DNA of 64,000 nucleotides from [Actinomadura] parvosata subsp. kistnae. GTDB taxonomy: Bacteria > Actinomycetota > Actinomycetes > Streptosporangiales > Streptosporangiaceae. Under the pieces are notes generated by a model. It made no database searches and was not told the origin of the DNA. It worked only from the letters and a program-made list of their open reading frames with translations. The translations under genes and the position numbers were made by a program. The DNA is taken from NCBI RefSeq assembly GCF_900323885.1, contig NZ_OOHJ01000032.1, forward strand, positions 105,403 through 169,402. Reading direction: 5' to 3'. Position 1 is the first letter of the stretch. The number at the start of each line of letters is the position of its first letter. Shown here one piece after another: positions 42,324 through 51,360 of the stretch.

Positions 42324-42599
42324 CTAATCGGCCGGTAGTGACCGGCTGGAAGGGCCTGATGAGCCCGTTCTGCCGGCTGGGCGGCTCAGGATGACGCGGT
42401 CGGCGCGGGCCCGGGCGCGGCGCATCTGCTCCTGCAAGTCGCGCATCCGGCCGCGGAGTTCGCGCATGCTGCGGGTCAGGGCGGCGGTCGTCTGCCGTGT
42501 CTCGTCGAGTTGTCGTCGTTGGTCCTGGGCCTGTTCGCTCCAGTAGCGTGCCGACATGGCGAGCAGGTCGGGGTGGCGAAGAAGCTGATCAGCGTTCAT
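42324..42599 (-). CDS. small coiled-coil protein, unknown
   Basis: 91 residues from the ATG at 42599 with GGGAGG upstream. MNADQLLRHPDLLAMSARYW leads a heptad-rich helix (LDETRQTTAALTRSMRELRG, RMRDLQEQMRRARARADRVI) and a Ser/Pro tail. No enzymatic motif is seen. It is convergent with the ANTAR gene and resembles in composition the small proteins at 45717-46996. Confidence 0.6.
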   Translation of the reverse strand: MNADQLLRHPDLLAMSARYWSEQAQDQRRQLDETRQTTAALTRSMRELRGRMRDLQEQMRRARARADRVILSRPAGRTGSSGPSSRSLPAD

Positions 42600-42768
42600 C
42601 GGAACCTCCCTGGGGCCTGGTGCTCTTTCTCGGCGCTGTCATGACCGCCTCGGTGGCCGGAACGCCGTCGTCGATCGGACGGCCGGGTGCGGCCGGCCCG
42701 CCGGGGGCCGCTCATGCGTGGCCCGCCTTCTGTCGCGCGGATGGCGTGTAGGCGCCCGTGACCTGCGG

Positions 42769-43620
42769 TCAGGGGAATCCCTCTGGAGGGTCGGCGAACG
42801 GGGAAGGCTGGGGCGGCCGGCCAGTGAAGGCGATGATGATGTCGGCGGCGACGTCGCGCAGGCGCCGGTTGCGGTTCTGGGAGGTGCGTCGCATGATCGC
42901 GAAGGCCTCGGCGGCGGTGCAGCGGCGCTGGCCCATCAGGATGCCGATGGCCTGCTCGATGATGGCGCGGTTGGTGAGGGCCTGGCGGAACTGGCCGGTG
43001 ATCTCGGCGTGCCGGGCGGCCTGGAGCACGGCGTGCAGCAGCAGGCCGGTGTGGTCGGCGACGCGGGCGATGGCGGTGCGGGCGGCCGGGGTGAACGCGG
43101 TGGCGGCCGGCGTGGTGGCGTACATGTTCAGCGCGCCGATCACCGGTTCGCCGGCGTGCAACGGGCTGGAGTAGATGCTGCGCAGCCCGTGCGACAGCAG
43201 CAGGGTCGCGTAGGTGCCCCACCGGGTCTCGGTGCCCAGGTCCTCGACGATGACGATCTGGCCGGTGTCGATGGCCTGCAAGCAGGGCCCGCCGTCGGGC
43301 TCGTTGTCGTATTGGATCTCATCGACCAGCAGGGCGTGGGCTTCGGAGGAGGCCACCGTCATCACCCGCTCGCCCAGGCGCAGGGTGACCCCGGCCATCG
43401 GCGCGCCGGGGGCGATGCGGGAGGCGGCCACCGCCAGCTCGTTCAGGGCGGCGTCGATGTTGCTGGTGGCCAGCAGCGCCCCGGCCAGTTCGTGCAGATG
43501 GTCCTCGACCAGTGCGCTGGGGCTCAGGCCGGCGGCGTCCAGCTCGGCGGGGTCCGGGTCGTGGCCATCGGCGCCGTCGGGGGGACGCCGGTCGGGCCGG
43601 GGATCGCCTGACGTGCCCAT
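42769..43620 (-). CDS. GAF and ANTAR domain protein
   Basis: 283 residues from the ATG at 43620 after CAGGAG. After a polar N-terminus, a GAF domain (about 45-195; LSPSALVEDHLHELAGALLA, GGPCLQAIDTGQIVIVEDL, SIYSSPLHAGEPVIGALNMY) precedes an ANTAR domain (NRAIIEQAIGILMGQRRCTA, AEAFAIMRRTSQNRNRRLRD, VAADIIIAFTG). GAF/ANTAR proteins bind a small signal and control transcription antitermination through RNA hairpins. This architecture is common in actinomycetes, often in several copies. Confidence 0.92.
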   Translation of the reverse strand: MGTSGDPRPDRRPPDGADGHDPDPAELDAAGLSPSALVEDHLHELAGALLATSNIDAALNELAVAASRIAPGAPMAGVTLRLGERVMTVASSEAHALLVDEIQYDNEPDGGPCLQAIDTGQIVIVEDLGTETRWGTYATLLLSHGLRSIYSSPLHAGEPVIGALNMYATTPAATAFTPAARTAIARVADHTGLLLHAVLQAARHAEITGQFRQALTNRAIIEQAIGILMGQRRCTAAEAFAIMRRTSQNRNRRLRDVAADIIIAFTGRPPQPSPFADPPEGFP

Positions 43621-44305
43621 GCAGGGCTCCTGTCCGGGCGAGAGCCCACGGCCCCGCCCCTGCTGGGTTCCGGCGTCGCCCGGGCGGCGCCCTGGTCGCA
43701 TCCGGGGCCACTGACAAGAAGAAGCTCTCCAGATGGCCCGGCGACACGTCGCCTTCCCCGGCGCATCACCCGGCGGAGGCGGCGGGATCCGATTTCCCGG
43801 CCGCATCCGCTCCCAAACGATCCAAGCTGCCCGCCCGACGCGGGCTGGGCCGGCCTGTATCCCTTGACTGTAGCCGCCGGTCGCCCACGCTGGAAGATCA
43901 TTCGGCGCCCCTGTGGGAGAGGGCGGGATGTCGGGTCAGGCCGGTGCGTCGCTGCCGGCCGGTCGGCGGGGCGGTGGCCTCATCGCGCTTGCGGCCGGTG
44001 GCGCCTTCGCGAGCTGACCTCTGGGCCCCTTTCTCAGGCCGCAGAGTCCAGCATGGTCCCGGGTGAACAGGCCCAGGAGGACCTGCTCGTGGTCGTGTGG
44101 GCGATCCTCGCGGCATTCGTGACGCCTGCGTCTGCCAGGCCTGAGGCGCTCGCCCCACTCTGACGCGGATATGACGGTGATCTGCCCCGTCAGTGCTGCC
44201 ATCCGCACGATGCCCGTCAGGCCACCGGCTCGGACGAGCATGCCACCCGGCGACAAGATCGGCGCATGCGCATACAAGAGGGAAAGGCTGGGTAGCGCGC
44301 TGCCA
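43621..44305. other. 685-bp gene-poor stretch, nothing recognised
   Basis: No frame with a start, ribosome binding site and recognisable protein was found. The stretch carries the divergent 5' regions of the GAF/ANTAR gene and the sugar-efflux gene, so it must hold both promoters, but I could not single out convincing -35/-10 pairs or ANTAR-type double hairpins by eye. Confidence 0.4.
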
Positions 44306-45514
44306 ATGTGGTCAACTCCGGCATCCGGCCTGAGGCGTCGGCTCGTTACTCTCCTGGTCACGGTTCTGCTGCTCGGCATCACCGAGTCCATGATCGGGCC
44401 CTACCTCGTCCTGTTCGGAGCCGAACGACTGCGGTTGTCCGCGCTGGAGATCGGCGTCTTCGTCTCGCTGACAGCGATCAGCGGCATGGCGGCCAGCGCC
44501 TGGCTCGGCCGCCGCTACGATCACCGCCCCGGCCGGTGGCCGGCGGCGCTGGCCGCGTCGCTGGCGGGGACGGGATACCTGCTGCTCCTGACGACGCCGC
44601 CGTACCCGCTGCTGCTCCTCATCGGCGTGGTGTTCCTCGGCGCGGGCAGCGCCGTATTCCCGCAGCTCTTCGCCCTCGCCAAGAGCCACACGGACGGGCC
44701 GGCGGGCAGGACCCGCGGCGGCACGCCCGTCCTGCGCTCGGCCTGGTCGCTCGCCTGGGCGATCGGCCCGCTGGTGGGCGGCGCGCTACTGGCCGGTCCC
44801 GGCTACTCCGGGGTCCTGACGGCCACCGCCTGCGGGTTTTGCCTGGTGGTCGTGGCCGTGCTCCGACTGGACGCCCGCCCGCAGCCGGCGCCCCGGCCGG
44901 ACGAGGCGAGCAGCGACCGGCCACTCGCCTCGCGAGCCGTCGCGCTGCCGCTGGCCGGCTTCACCCTGTTCCACGTGGCGATGTTCTCGGGTGCGGTGGC
45001 GCTGCCGCTCTATGTCACCGAGGTGCTGCACGGCTCGCCGGAGGACGTGGGCTGGATGTTCAGCCTCGGCGCCGCGGCGGAGATCCCCGCAGCGCTCGCC
45101 CTGCTGCTGGTGCCGGACCGCTGGAGGCAGCGCATGATCCTCATCGGCATGGGACTCATGTTCGTCTACTTCGCGCTCGTGATGGCGTTCACCGGCATCG
45201 TTGCTCTGGTGATCGTCCACATCGCCCGGGGCGTCGCCATCGCGGTCGTGGGCGCGCTGGGCATCAGCCACATGCAGCACCTGCTGCCGACCTCCCCCGG
45301 ACGGGCCACCACGTTGTTCGCCAACTCCGCGACCGCCGGCTCGCTCGTGTCGGGCATCGCCGCCGGCGGCATCTCCCACGCCCTCGGCTATCGCACGGCC
45401 CTGTTCGCCTGCGCCGTGCTCAGCGCCCTGGCGTGGCTGCTGTTCCTGCTCGCCCAGCGTCGAGCACGAGTTGAGGCGAACCATTCCGTCACCGAGCGTC
45501 TGTCACCACGCTGA
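44306..45514 (+). CDS. MFS transporter, sugar-efflux SetA-like
   Basis: 402 residues from the ATG at 44306, preferred because the protein then begins with a short basic stretch and the first helix (RRLVTLLVTVLLLGITESMI, GPYLVLFGAERLRLSALEIG). Twelve helices follow, with SAWLGRRYDHRPGRWPAALA as the TM2-3 motif, as in SetA/SotB sugar exporters. A weak upstream AAAGG is too distant, so the start is uncertain. Its substrate is unknown. Confidence 0.85.
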   Translation: MWSTPASGLRRRLVTLLVTVLLLGITESMIGPYLVLFGAERLRLSALEIGVFVSLTAISGMAASAWLGRRYDHRPGRWPAALAASLAGTGYLLLLTTPPYPLLLLIGVVFLGAGSAVFPQLFALAKSHTDGPAGRTRGGTPVLRSAWSLAWAIGPLVGGALLAGPGYSGVLTATACGFCLVVVAVLRLDARPQPAPRPDEASSDRPLASRAVALPLAGFTLFHVAMFSGAVALPLYVTEVLHGSPEDVGWMFSLGAAAEIPAALALLLVPDRWRQRMILIGMGLMFVYFALVMAFTGIVALVIVHIARGVAIAVVGALGISHMQHLLPTSPGRATTLFANSATAGSLVSGIAAGGISHALGYRTALFACAVLSALAWLLFLLAQRRARVEANHSVTERLSPR

Positions 45515-45716
45515 GCGTCGCCGGCAGGGGTCGTGCTGCCCACCGCTCCGGACATTCGCCTCTGTACGTGGCTCTGCACTTGAACCCGTACGCCGACAGA
45601 CGGTGGATCGGGGTGACCTTCGATGCCGTCTTTCAGCTCGGCGACGGTGTCAACCGCCCTCTGGCGGTCGCCGCCGGTCCGTGCGACGGTGTGGTCGAGG
45701 GGTAGGTGCCCGAGCG

Positions 45717-46084
45717 ATGACCGAGGATTTTCCGGCACTCTTTGATGAGCTGCACAGCCAGCACGAACGGGCGCGTGTACGGGCCCGGCGGGCCGCCGAG
45801 CGCGCCGCGCAACTGAGGCAGCGGATTGAGGAGTTGGCCGGGAACGGCCCTTCGGCACCGCCCCGGTGCGGGATGCCGCCGCGCGGACAGAGGAGGCGAT
45901 TCAGGCGGCCGAGCAGGCCGCGGTCGATGCGCGGGCCGGCTATCGGCACGCTGCTCAGACGGTGCGACGGGCGGCGCGGATGCATGAGCTGGCCGCTGAG
46001 CTGGGCGTGGGCGATACGGAGTGGCATCGCCGCCGGGCTGAGGAGTTGCGGGCGGAAGCCGCTGAAGACGATCACCATGGTTGA
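45717..46084 (+). pseudogene. small coiled-coil protein gene with a frameshift
   Basis: From the ATG at 45717 the protein runs MTEDFPALFDELHSQHERAR, VRARRAAERAAQLRQRIEEL, AGNGPS and then degenerates. Another frame, open from before 45866, continues VRDAAARTEEAIQAAEQAAV, DARAGYRHAAQTVRRAARMH, ELAAELGVGDTEWHRRRAEE to a TGA at 46082-46084. The two halves form one heptad-rich protein of about 120 residues. No clear slippery heptamer was seen, so a mutational or sequencing indel near 45850 is more likely than programmed frameshifting. Confidence 0.6.
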
Positions 46085-46205
46085 GGCGTCCAGTTGGCGC
46101 GGTGGAGGTAGGCCTGCAGCCGGGCGGCGTTGAGCGCGCCGGCCTCGCCGGCCACGCGTACCAGCGTGGCACCGGGCGGATGCTCGCAGGTCGAGGTGAA
46201 TGGAG

Positions 46206-46526
46206 TCAGGAGACCTCCCGGTCCGGTGCGCCGCCCGTCGGGGGCTGCCGCGGAGGAGAAGGGCTCGGCGCCGGGGAAGTGCTGGTGGCTGCGTCGGCCG
46301 AGCCATTGGCTCGGAGCCGGCGTCGTACCTGTGCCAGCCGTTCGGCGATGACGGGGGCACGGTCGCGGGCCTGCTGCGCGCGCTCGGCGGCGACCCGCGC
46401 TTGTTCAGCGGCGACGCCGGCCCGCAGGGCGGCCAGCCAGGCTATCTCTCGGGAGACCGACAGCAGCGCCGAGGCCGCTTCAGCGGGCTCCCCAGCGCTG
46501 ACGGGCCGCGGATATGGGGCGGCCAT
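46206..46526 (-). CDS. small helical Arg/Ala-rich protein, unknown
   Basis: 106 residues from the ATG at 46526 (GGAG nine bases upstream); a GTG at 46535 is alternative. The core ALLSVSREIAWLAALRAGVA, AEQARVAAERAQQARDRAPV, IAERLAQVRRRLRANGS is a long amphipathic helix with a disordered Pro-rich tail. No family is recognised. The reading frame is open far upstream into the coiled-coil remnant at 46740-46996. Confidence 0.5.
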   Translation of the reverse strand: MAAPYPRPVSAGEPAEAASALLSVSREIAWLAALRAGVAAEQARVAAERAQQARDRAPVIAERLAQVRRRLRANGSADAATSTSPAPSPSPPRQPPTGGAPDREVS

Positions 46527-46739
46527 AGGGACCACACTCCAGATACGGGAGGTTTCCTTCGGAAGCGATGGCTTGTCGCAGCAGCGACATGTCCGGCGAA
46601 TCGGATCGCCATCGCCATTTCTGTGGGATGGCTCGGCTCTCTGGCTGAGGCCGGCCTTCCCGTCACCCTCTGCCCCTTCTCTGCCGTGGCCGGCGGCGGG
46701 TCCGGCTGCCTCGCCGGTGCCGATCGGCGTCGGCGCCTG

Positions 46740-46996
46740 GCGTGGTGACAGGCGTTCGCTGGATGCGGAGAGAAGCCGGTCGCCACGCTCGATGAGCCGC
46801 TCGGCACGCTCCAGGAGCTGGTCAGCGCGCTCGATGAGCCGGCGGGCGCGCTCGGACGGCCAGTACAGGCGGCCCGCCCGCGCCGTGGCGGCGGTGTCGC
46901 GGTCCCTCGCTCGCCGTGCCCGATGCTGCCCCGGGTGCCGGGCCCGTCGATGCTTTCCGCGGCGCGCGAACCGGCAGGCTCGTCCGGTGGCGGCAT
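46740..46996 (-). pseudogene. coiled-coil protein gene with a frameshift near its start
   Basis: An ATG at 46996 with GGAG upstream opens MPPPDEPAGSRAAESIDGPG, but this frame turns non-coding. A second frame without any start codon then carries DTAATARAGRLYWPSERARR, LIERADQLLERAERLIERGD, RLLSASSERLSPRQ, a strongly heptad-patterned helix. Joining them gives a small coiled-coil protein like its neighbours. Alternatively the helix could be the N-terminal half of the 46206 gene using a non-standard start, since the frames are the same and uninterrupted. Confidence 0.5.
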
Positions 46997-47049
46997 GGCG
47001 GCTCCAGGTGCGGCGGCAGTCGTGACGTCTTCGGTGTTACCCTCACCAC

Positions 47050-47805
47050 ATGGGTGCCGCATCGACGCGGGATGACCGGCCGATCAACGACTCATCAGCG
47101 CACGAGCCGCTGCGCACGACAGTGACGCGGCCGATGATCGCTCTGGTGGATGACGAGGCGGACCTGGTCGAGATGGCCACCGCGTACCTCACCCGCGACG
47201 GATTCCGGATGTGTACCGCCGGCGACACCCGCGGTGCGGCGGCGTTGCTGCGCACCCACCCCGTCGACCTGCTCGTGCTGGATCTCGGCCTCCCCGACGG
47301 CAATGGCCTCGACTTCCTGCGCGGGGTACGCGCCGGCCGTCACCTGCCGGTGATCATCTTGACCGGCTGGGTCGAGGAGCGTGAACGCGTCGTCGGGTTG
47401 GAGCTCGGCGCCGACGACTATGTCGTCAAGCCGTTCTCCCTGCCGGAGCTGGCTGCCCGGATCCGGGCGGTGCTGCGCCGCGCGCATCCCCCGGGTGCCG
47501 ACGCCGTGCATCGCGTCGGCGGGCTGGCCGTCGACACCCGGTCACGAGAGGTCTCCGTCGACGGCGCGCCGGTGGCGTTGACGCCGCTGGAGTACGGGTT
47601 GCTGGCGCTGCTGATCTCCCAGCCCCGGCAGGTGTTCACCACCGGCCAGCTGCTGAGCGCCGTGTGGGGCGCCGATCCCGACCGGCAGGACGGCTCGTCC
47701 GTTGTCGAGCATGTGTACCGGCTGCGCCGCAAGCTCGCCATGGCCGGCGCGACCAGCCCGCGGATCACCACCGTGCGCGGCATCGGTTACCGGCTGGACC
47801 CGTGA
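47050..47805 (+). CDS. OmpR-family response regulator
   Basis: 251 residues from ATG 47050; the receiver really begins at MIALVDDEADLVEMATAYLT (ATG 47134), so the shorter start is possible and neither has a strong ribosome binding site. The phospho-Asp is in LLVLDLGLPDGNGLDFLRG, the Lys in DYVVKPFSLPELAAR. The winged helix is ALTPLEYGLLALLISQPRQV, SSVVEHVYRLRRKLAMAG, IRTVRGIGYRLDP-like end. It overlaps the hybrid kinase gene by one base (TGATG) and is its likely partner. Confidence 0.92.
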   Translation: MGAASTRDDRPINDSSAHEPLRTTVTRPMIALVDDEADLVEMATAYLTRDGFRMCTAGDTRGAAALLRTHPVDLLVLDLGLPDGNGLDFLRGVRAGRHLPVIILTGWVEERERVVGLELGADDYVVKPFSLPELAARIRAVLRRAHPPGADAVHRVGGLAVDTRSREVSVDGAPVALTPLEYGLLALLISQPRQVFTTGQLLSAVWGADPDRQDGSSVVEHVYRLRRKLAMAGATSPRITTVRGIGYRLDP

Positions 47806-49505
47806 TGGCGCCCGCGAGCGGATGGGCGTTGAACTACGAACGGTTGTTCGATGCGCTCCCGTCGCCGTACTTGATCATGACGGCGGACTTCACCATCGTC
47901 ACCATCAACCAGGCCTACGCCGAGGCCACCATGACCGACCGGGAGGCGGTGGCCGGCCGGCCGATGTTCGAGGTGTTCCCCGACAACCCTGACGACCCGG
48001 ACGCCGACGGCGTGCGCAACCTGCGCCGATCCCTGCAGACGGTGGTGGACTCCGGCCGGCCCGACGCCCTCGCCCTGCAGCGCTATGACATCCGTACCCC
48101 CGAGGGCGAGTTCGTCGAGCGGTACTGGAGCCCGGTCAACACCCCGGTCTTCGCCGACGACGGCAGTGTGGCGTTCATCGTCCACCGGGTCCAGGATGTC
48201 ACCGACCTGGTCGAACTACGCCGTCAGGGCCACGAGCAGCAACGCGTCGCCGCGGCGCTGCAGACCCGGGTCGAGCAGATGGAGGCCGACCTGTTCACCC
48301 GCGGCCGCCAACTGCAGGACGCCAACCGGCAACTGCAGCGCGTCAACGCCGAACTGGCCGCCGCCGGCGACGCGCTGCGAGCCCAGCAGCAGGCCAAGGA
48401 CCGGTTCATCGCCACCCTGTCCCACGAACTGCGCAATCCCCTCGCATCGGCCCGCGCCGCCCTCGACGTCCTGGGGCTGGACGTCCCCGACCACCCGGCC
48501 CGCGCCGTCCTGTCCCGGCAACTGACCGCCCTGACCCGGATGACCGACGACCTGCTCGAAGCCGCCAGGGTCGTCACCGGCCACCTGCAGGTCGCCCGCC
48601 GGCCGCTGGACCTGCGCACGCTCGTGGCCGCCACCGTCCGCGACATCGAAGCCACCCGCCCCGGCACCGCCGGGATCCGTCTCACGTTGCCCGACGTGCC
48701 GGCGACCGTCGACGGCGACCCGGTCCGCCTCGCTCAAATGATCAGCAACCTGCTCGACAACGCCCGCAAACACGCACCCACCGACATCCCCGTCCACGTC
48801 GAGGTGACCACCGGCGCTGGGCACGCCTTCCTGCGCGTACGCGACGAGGGCCCCGGCTTCGCGCCCGAAGCGGCGGCCGGCCTGTTCGACCCGTTCGTGC
48901 GTGCCGGCACCTCCGGCCAGGCCACTCCCGCCGGGCTGGGCCTGGGCCTGGCCGTGGTCCGCGGCATCGCCACGCTGCACGACGGCACCGCCACCGCCCA
49001 CAGCGACGGTCCCGGGACCGGCGCCACGTTCACCATCCGGCTGCCGCTCACCGACGCCCCGCCGGACAGCGCCGAGCAGCGCCCCACGCCCGCCCCCGCC
49101 CGGGCGCCGATGCGGGTCCTGCTCGTCGAGGACAACACCGACCTCGCCGCCATGTACGCCGTGCTGCTACGCCAGCGCGGCGACACCGTCACCATCGCCA
49201 CCAACGGCGCCGACGCCCTCGCCGCCGCCCACCAGCCGTTCGATCTGATCCTGTGCGACCTCGCCCTCGGCGACGACCCCGACGGCTACACCGTGGCCCG
49301 CCGGCTGCGCCGCACCCCCACCCACCGCAGCACCCGCCTGATCGCCGTCTCCGGATTCAGCCAGGACACCGATCGTGAACGCAGCCGCGCCGCCGGATTC
49401 GACGCCCACCTCGCCAAACCCCTCGACCCTGCCCGCCTCGACCAAGTCCTCAGCGACCTGACCGACCAGCCCACCCCCGGACAGCCCGGGCCCCGCCTGG
49501 CGTGA
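47805..49505 (+). CDS. soluble PAS hybrid histidine kinase with C-terminal receiver
   Basis: 566 residues with no membrane helix. A PAS domain (about 8-125; YERLFDALPSPYLIMTADFT) is followed by a coiled coil (about 140-200; QRVAAALQTRVEQMEADLFT). Next come the His box ATLSHELRNPLASARAALDV and HATPase boxes (MISNLLDNARKHAP, VRDEGPGFAPE, GLGLGLAVVRGIATLH). The C-terminal receiver (about 437-555) begins RVLLVEDNTDLAAMYAVLLR with Asp in LILCDLALGDDPDG and Lys in HLAKPLDPARL. It is a cytoplasmic phosphorelay kinase working with the upstream regulator. Confidence 0.93.
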   Translation: MAPASGWALNYERLFDALPSPYLIMTADFTIVTINQAYAEATMTDREAVAGRPMFEVFPDNPDDPDADGVRNLRRSLQTVVDSGRPDALALQRYDIRTPEGEFVERYWSPVNTPVFADDGSVAFIVHRVQDVTDLVELRRQGHEQQRVAAALQTRVEQMEADLFTRGRQLQDANRQLQRVNAELAAAGDALRAQQQAKDRFIATLSHELRNPLASARAALDVLGLDVPDHPARAVLSRQLTALTRMTDDLLEAARVVTGHLQVARRPLDLRTLVAATVRDIEATRPGTAGIRLTLPDVPATVDGDPVRLAQMISNLLDNARKHAPTDIPVHVEVTTGAGHAFLRVRDEGPGFAPEAAAGLFDPFVRAGTSGQATPAGLGLGLAVVRGIATLHDGTATAHSDGPGTGATFTIRLPLTDAPPDSAEQRPTPAPARAPMRVLLVEDNTDLAAMYAVLLRQRGDTVTIATNGADALAAAHQPFDLILCDLALGDDPDGYTVARRLRRTPTHRSTRLIAVSGFSQDTDRERSRAAGFDAHLAKPLDPARLDQVLSDLTDQPTPGQPGPRLA

Positions 49506-50035
49506 CCTCCCACATCCCGGTCCACCATCTGATCGCCCTGTTCACCGACCCTGACCCGCGCAGCCAGGCCGAACGATCACCGAAACACCGCCCTGGCGAG
49601 GATGATGCTTCACCGGGATGAGCCCAGCGACTTCACCCAGCGCCTCCGCGTCTGCGCGGCGGATGAGAAACATGAGATGACCTCCAGGGATCTTCATGCG
49701 GGAGGCGGTGCGCCTCGGGCGGTGGAGGAGAAGGGTGCGGGCAGGGTCGCCCGGCTGATCGCTCGCGCTCCGGCGGGGCGAGCGCCGGCGGTGTGGTGCC
49801 CGGTTCCGGCGAGGGTCAGGGCGCGGGCTGGTCGTCAAGTGCGAGGTCGGGGCAGCCGTCGGCGATCCGCGTCAGCGTCTGCTTCTCTCGTTCGTCCACA
49901 GCCAGGTGCCGCCGGTCAGCGCAGCGCCCGCGACCAGGCTGGCCGGGCCACTACTCTTCGTATAGAAATGACTACGGACAGTTAATGGTGTGGGTGGGCG
50001 GGATCCCGACCCCCTGCAAGAGCACGGAGACAGCC
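49506..50035. other. 530-bp stretch with possible decayed fragments
   Basis: On the minus strand 49542-49690 reads MKIPGGHLMFLIRRADAEAL, like the last helix of an alpha/beta hydrolase, and 49847-49925 reads HLAVDEREKQTLTRIADGCP, resembling part of ISL3-type transposases. Both are short and interrupted. Neither is certain. No intact gene is seen. Confidence 0.3.
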
Positions 50036-51133
50036 ATGGCTCTCAGCTACGCCGACTTCAAACACCAGCTCAAGGACGTAGGGGACCCTCTCGCCGACGA
50101 GGTCGTCACCCAGCTCCTGGACGCCGGCCAGGTCAACACCGTCAACGAGGTCTTCCGGCAGATCAGCACCGCCGATTCCGCCATCCCCGCGGACGCGCCC
50201 GCGGTGCTGCGCGACTACATGCAATCCACCCGGCAGTTCCCGTCCTGGGTCAAGGAGGGCGAGCTGGCCCGCACCGCCGCGTTCTTCGGGCGCTACCAGG
50301 GCGAGGCCGCCACGCTGCAGGCCACCGCCGGCCTGGTCGGCACCTACCTGTCGCCCATGGGCGCCAAGACCCTGGACTCCACCCACGTGCTGCGCCAGCC
50401 CCACCGCCGGCTGTCGCAGTCGACCCGGCTGTTCGTCGGCATGGGCAACGAGGACGCCTTCACCCCGCACTCCAAGCTGGTGCCCACCTGCCAGAAGGTC
50501 CGGCTCATCCACGCCGCGATCCGCCAGCTCCACCTGCGCTCCGGCCAGTGGGACCAGGCCAGCGACGGCATGCCGGTCTCCCAGCTCTACACCGCCGGCG
50601 CCGCCCTGGTCTTCTCCATCGGCATCCTGGACGCCATGCACAACCTCGGCTACCGGGTCACACCGGACGACGCCGAAGGCTTCTACTACGCCTGGCGCAT
50701 CGTCGCCCACTTCCTCGGCGTGCCCGACGACATCCTGCCCGAGGGCTACCAGCAGGGCCGCACGCTGTGGCACGAGGCCCGCCCCCACGAGTGGGCCTCC
50801 AGCCCCGAAGGCATCAACCTCACCCGCGAATGCATCGAGCTGTACCAGGGGTACGTCGGGGTGCCCGGCGCCGTGGCCGCGTTCCTGCGCCTGGCCCTCG
50901 GCGACACCTACGCCGACATGATGAAGATTCCCAGGAACGCCGTCCTGGACCCCGTCGCCACGATCGGCGGCCTGTTCAACAAGGTCGTCTCCGCCACCCC
51001 GCTGTATGAGACCCCGCCGGTCAAGACGGTGCTCGGCGAGCTGAGCAACGCCGTGCAGGAAGTCTCCATCCGGGCCTTCACCCACGGCCAGGAGACCGAG
51101 CCGCAGATGGCCGACCGCATCGTCGCACGATGA
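50036..51133 (+). CDS. DUF2236/MpaB-type oxygenase family protein
   Basis: 365 residues from the ATG at 50036 with CGGAGA upstream. All-helical with the family landmarks RTAAFFGRYQGEAATLQATA, GLVGTYLSPMGAKTLDSTHV, VPTCQKVRLIHAAIRQLHLR, QWDQASDGMPVSQLYTAGAA and YYAWRIVAHFLGVPDDILP. These match the MpaB/latex-clearing (Lcp-like) DUF2236 group, whose characterised members are heme-b oxygenases cleaving C=C bonds in lipids or rubber. It lacks a signal peptide, so it should be cytoplasmic. The substrate is unknown. Confidence 0.85.
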   Translation: MALSYADFKHQLKDVGDPLADEVVTQLLDAGQVNTVNEVFRQISTADSAIPADAPAVLRDYMQSTRQFPSWVKEGELARTAAFFGRYQGEAATLQATAGLVGTYLSPMGAKTLDSTHVLRQPHRRLSQSTRLFVGMGNEDAFTPHSKLVPTCQKVRLIHAAIRQLHLRSGQWDQASDGMPVSQLYTAGAALVFSIGILDAMHNLGYRVTPDDAEGFYYAWRIVAHFLGVPDDILPEGYQQGRTLWHEARPHEWASSPEGINLTRECIELYQGYVGVPGAVAAFLRLALGDTYADMMKIPRNAVLDPVATIGGLFNKVVSATPLYETPPVKTVLGELSNAVQEVSIRAFTHGQETEPQMADRIVAR

Positions 51134-51360
51134 CCCCGAACTCCGTCAGGTAGGAATGGGCCCTGGCGGCCCTTGCCCATCGGCCCGCCGGGGCCTGCCT
51201 CCATCGGCGGAAAGGAACCCCAGCCATGCAGCTCCACTTCATCGGGACCGGACCCGGCCACCGTCGACCTCTGCCTCATCGCCCACTTCACGGAGATTGC
51301 GGCCATGGTCGCGCACCGCGGGACACCCCCTTCTGAAGGGTGGGTTCTAGATGGCTTGCT

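Noticed and set aside
45850..45870. Programmed ribosomal frameshift signal
   Set aside because: No X_XXY_YYZ-type slippery heptamer or obvious downstream stem was found at the overlap; an indel is simpler.
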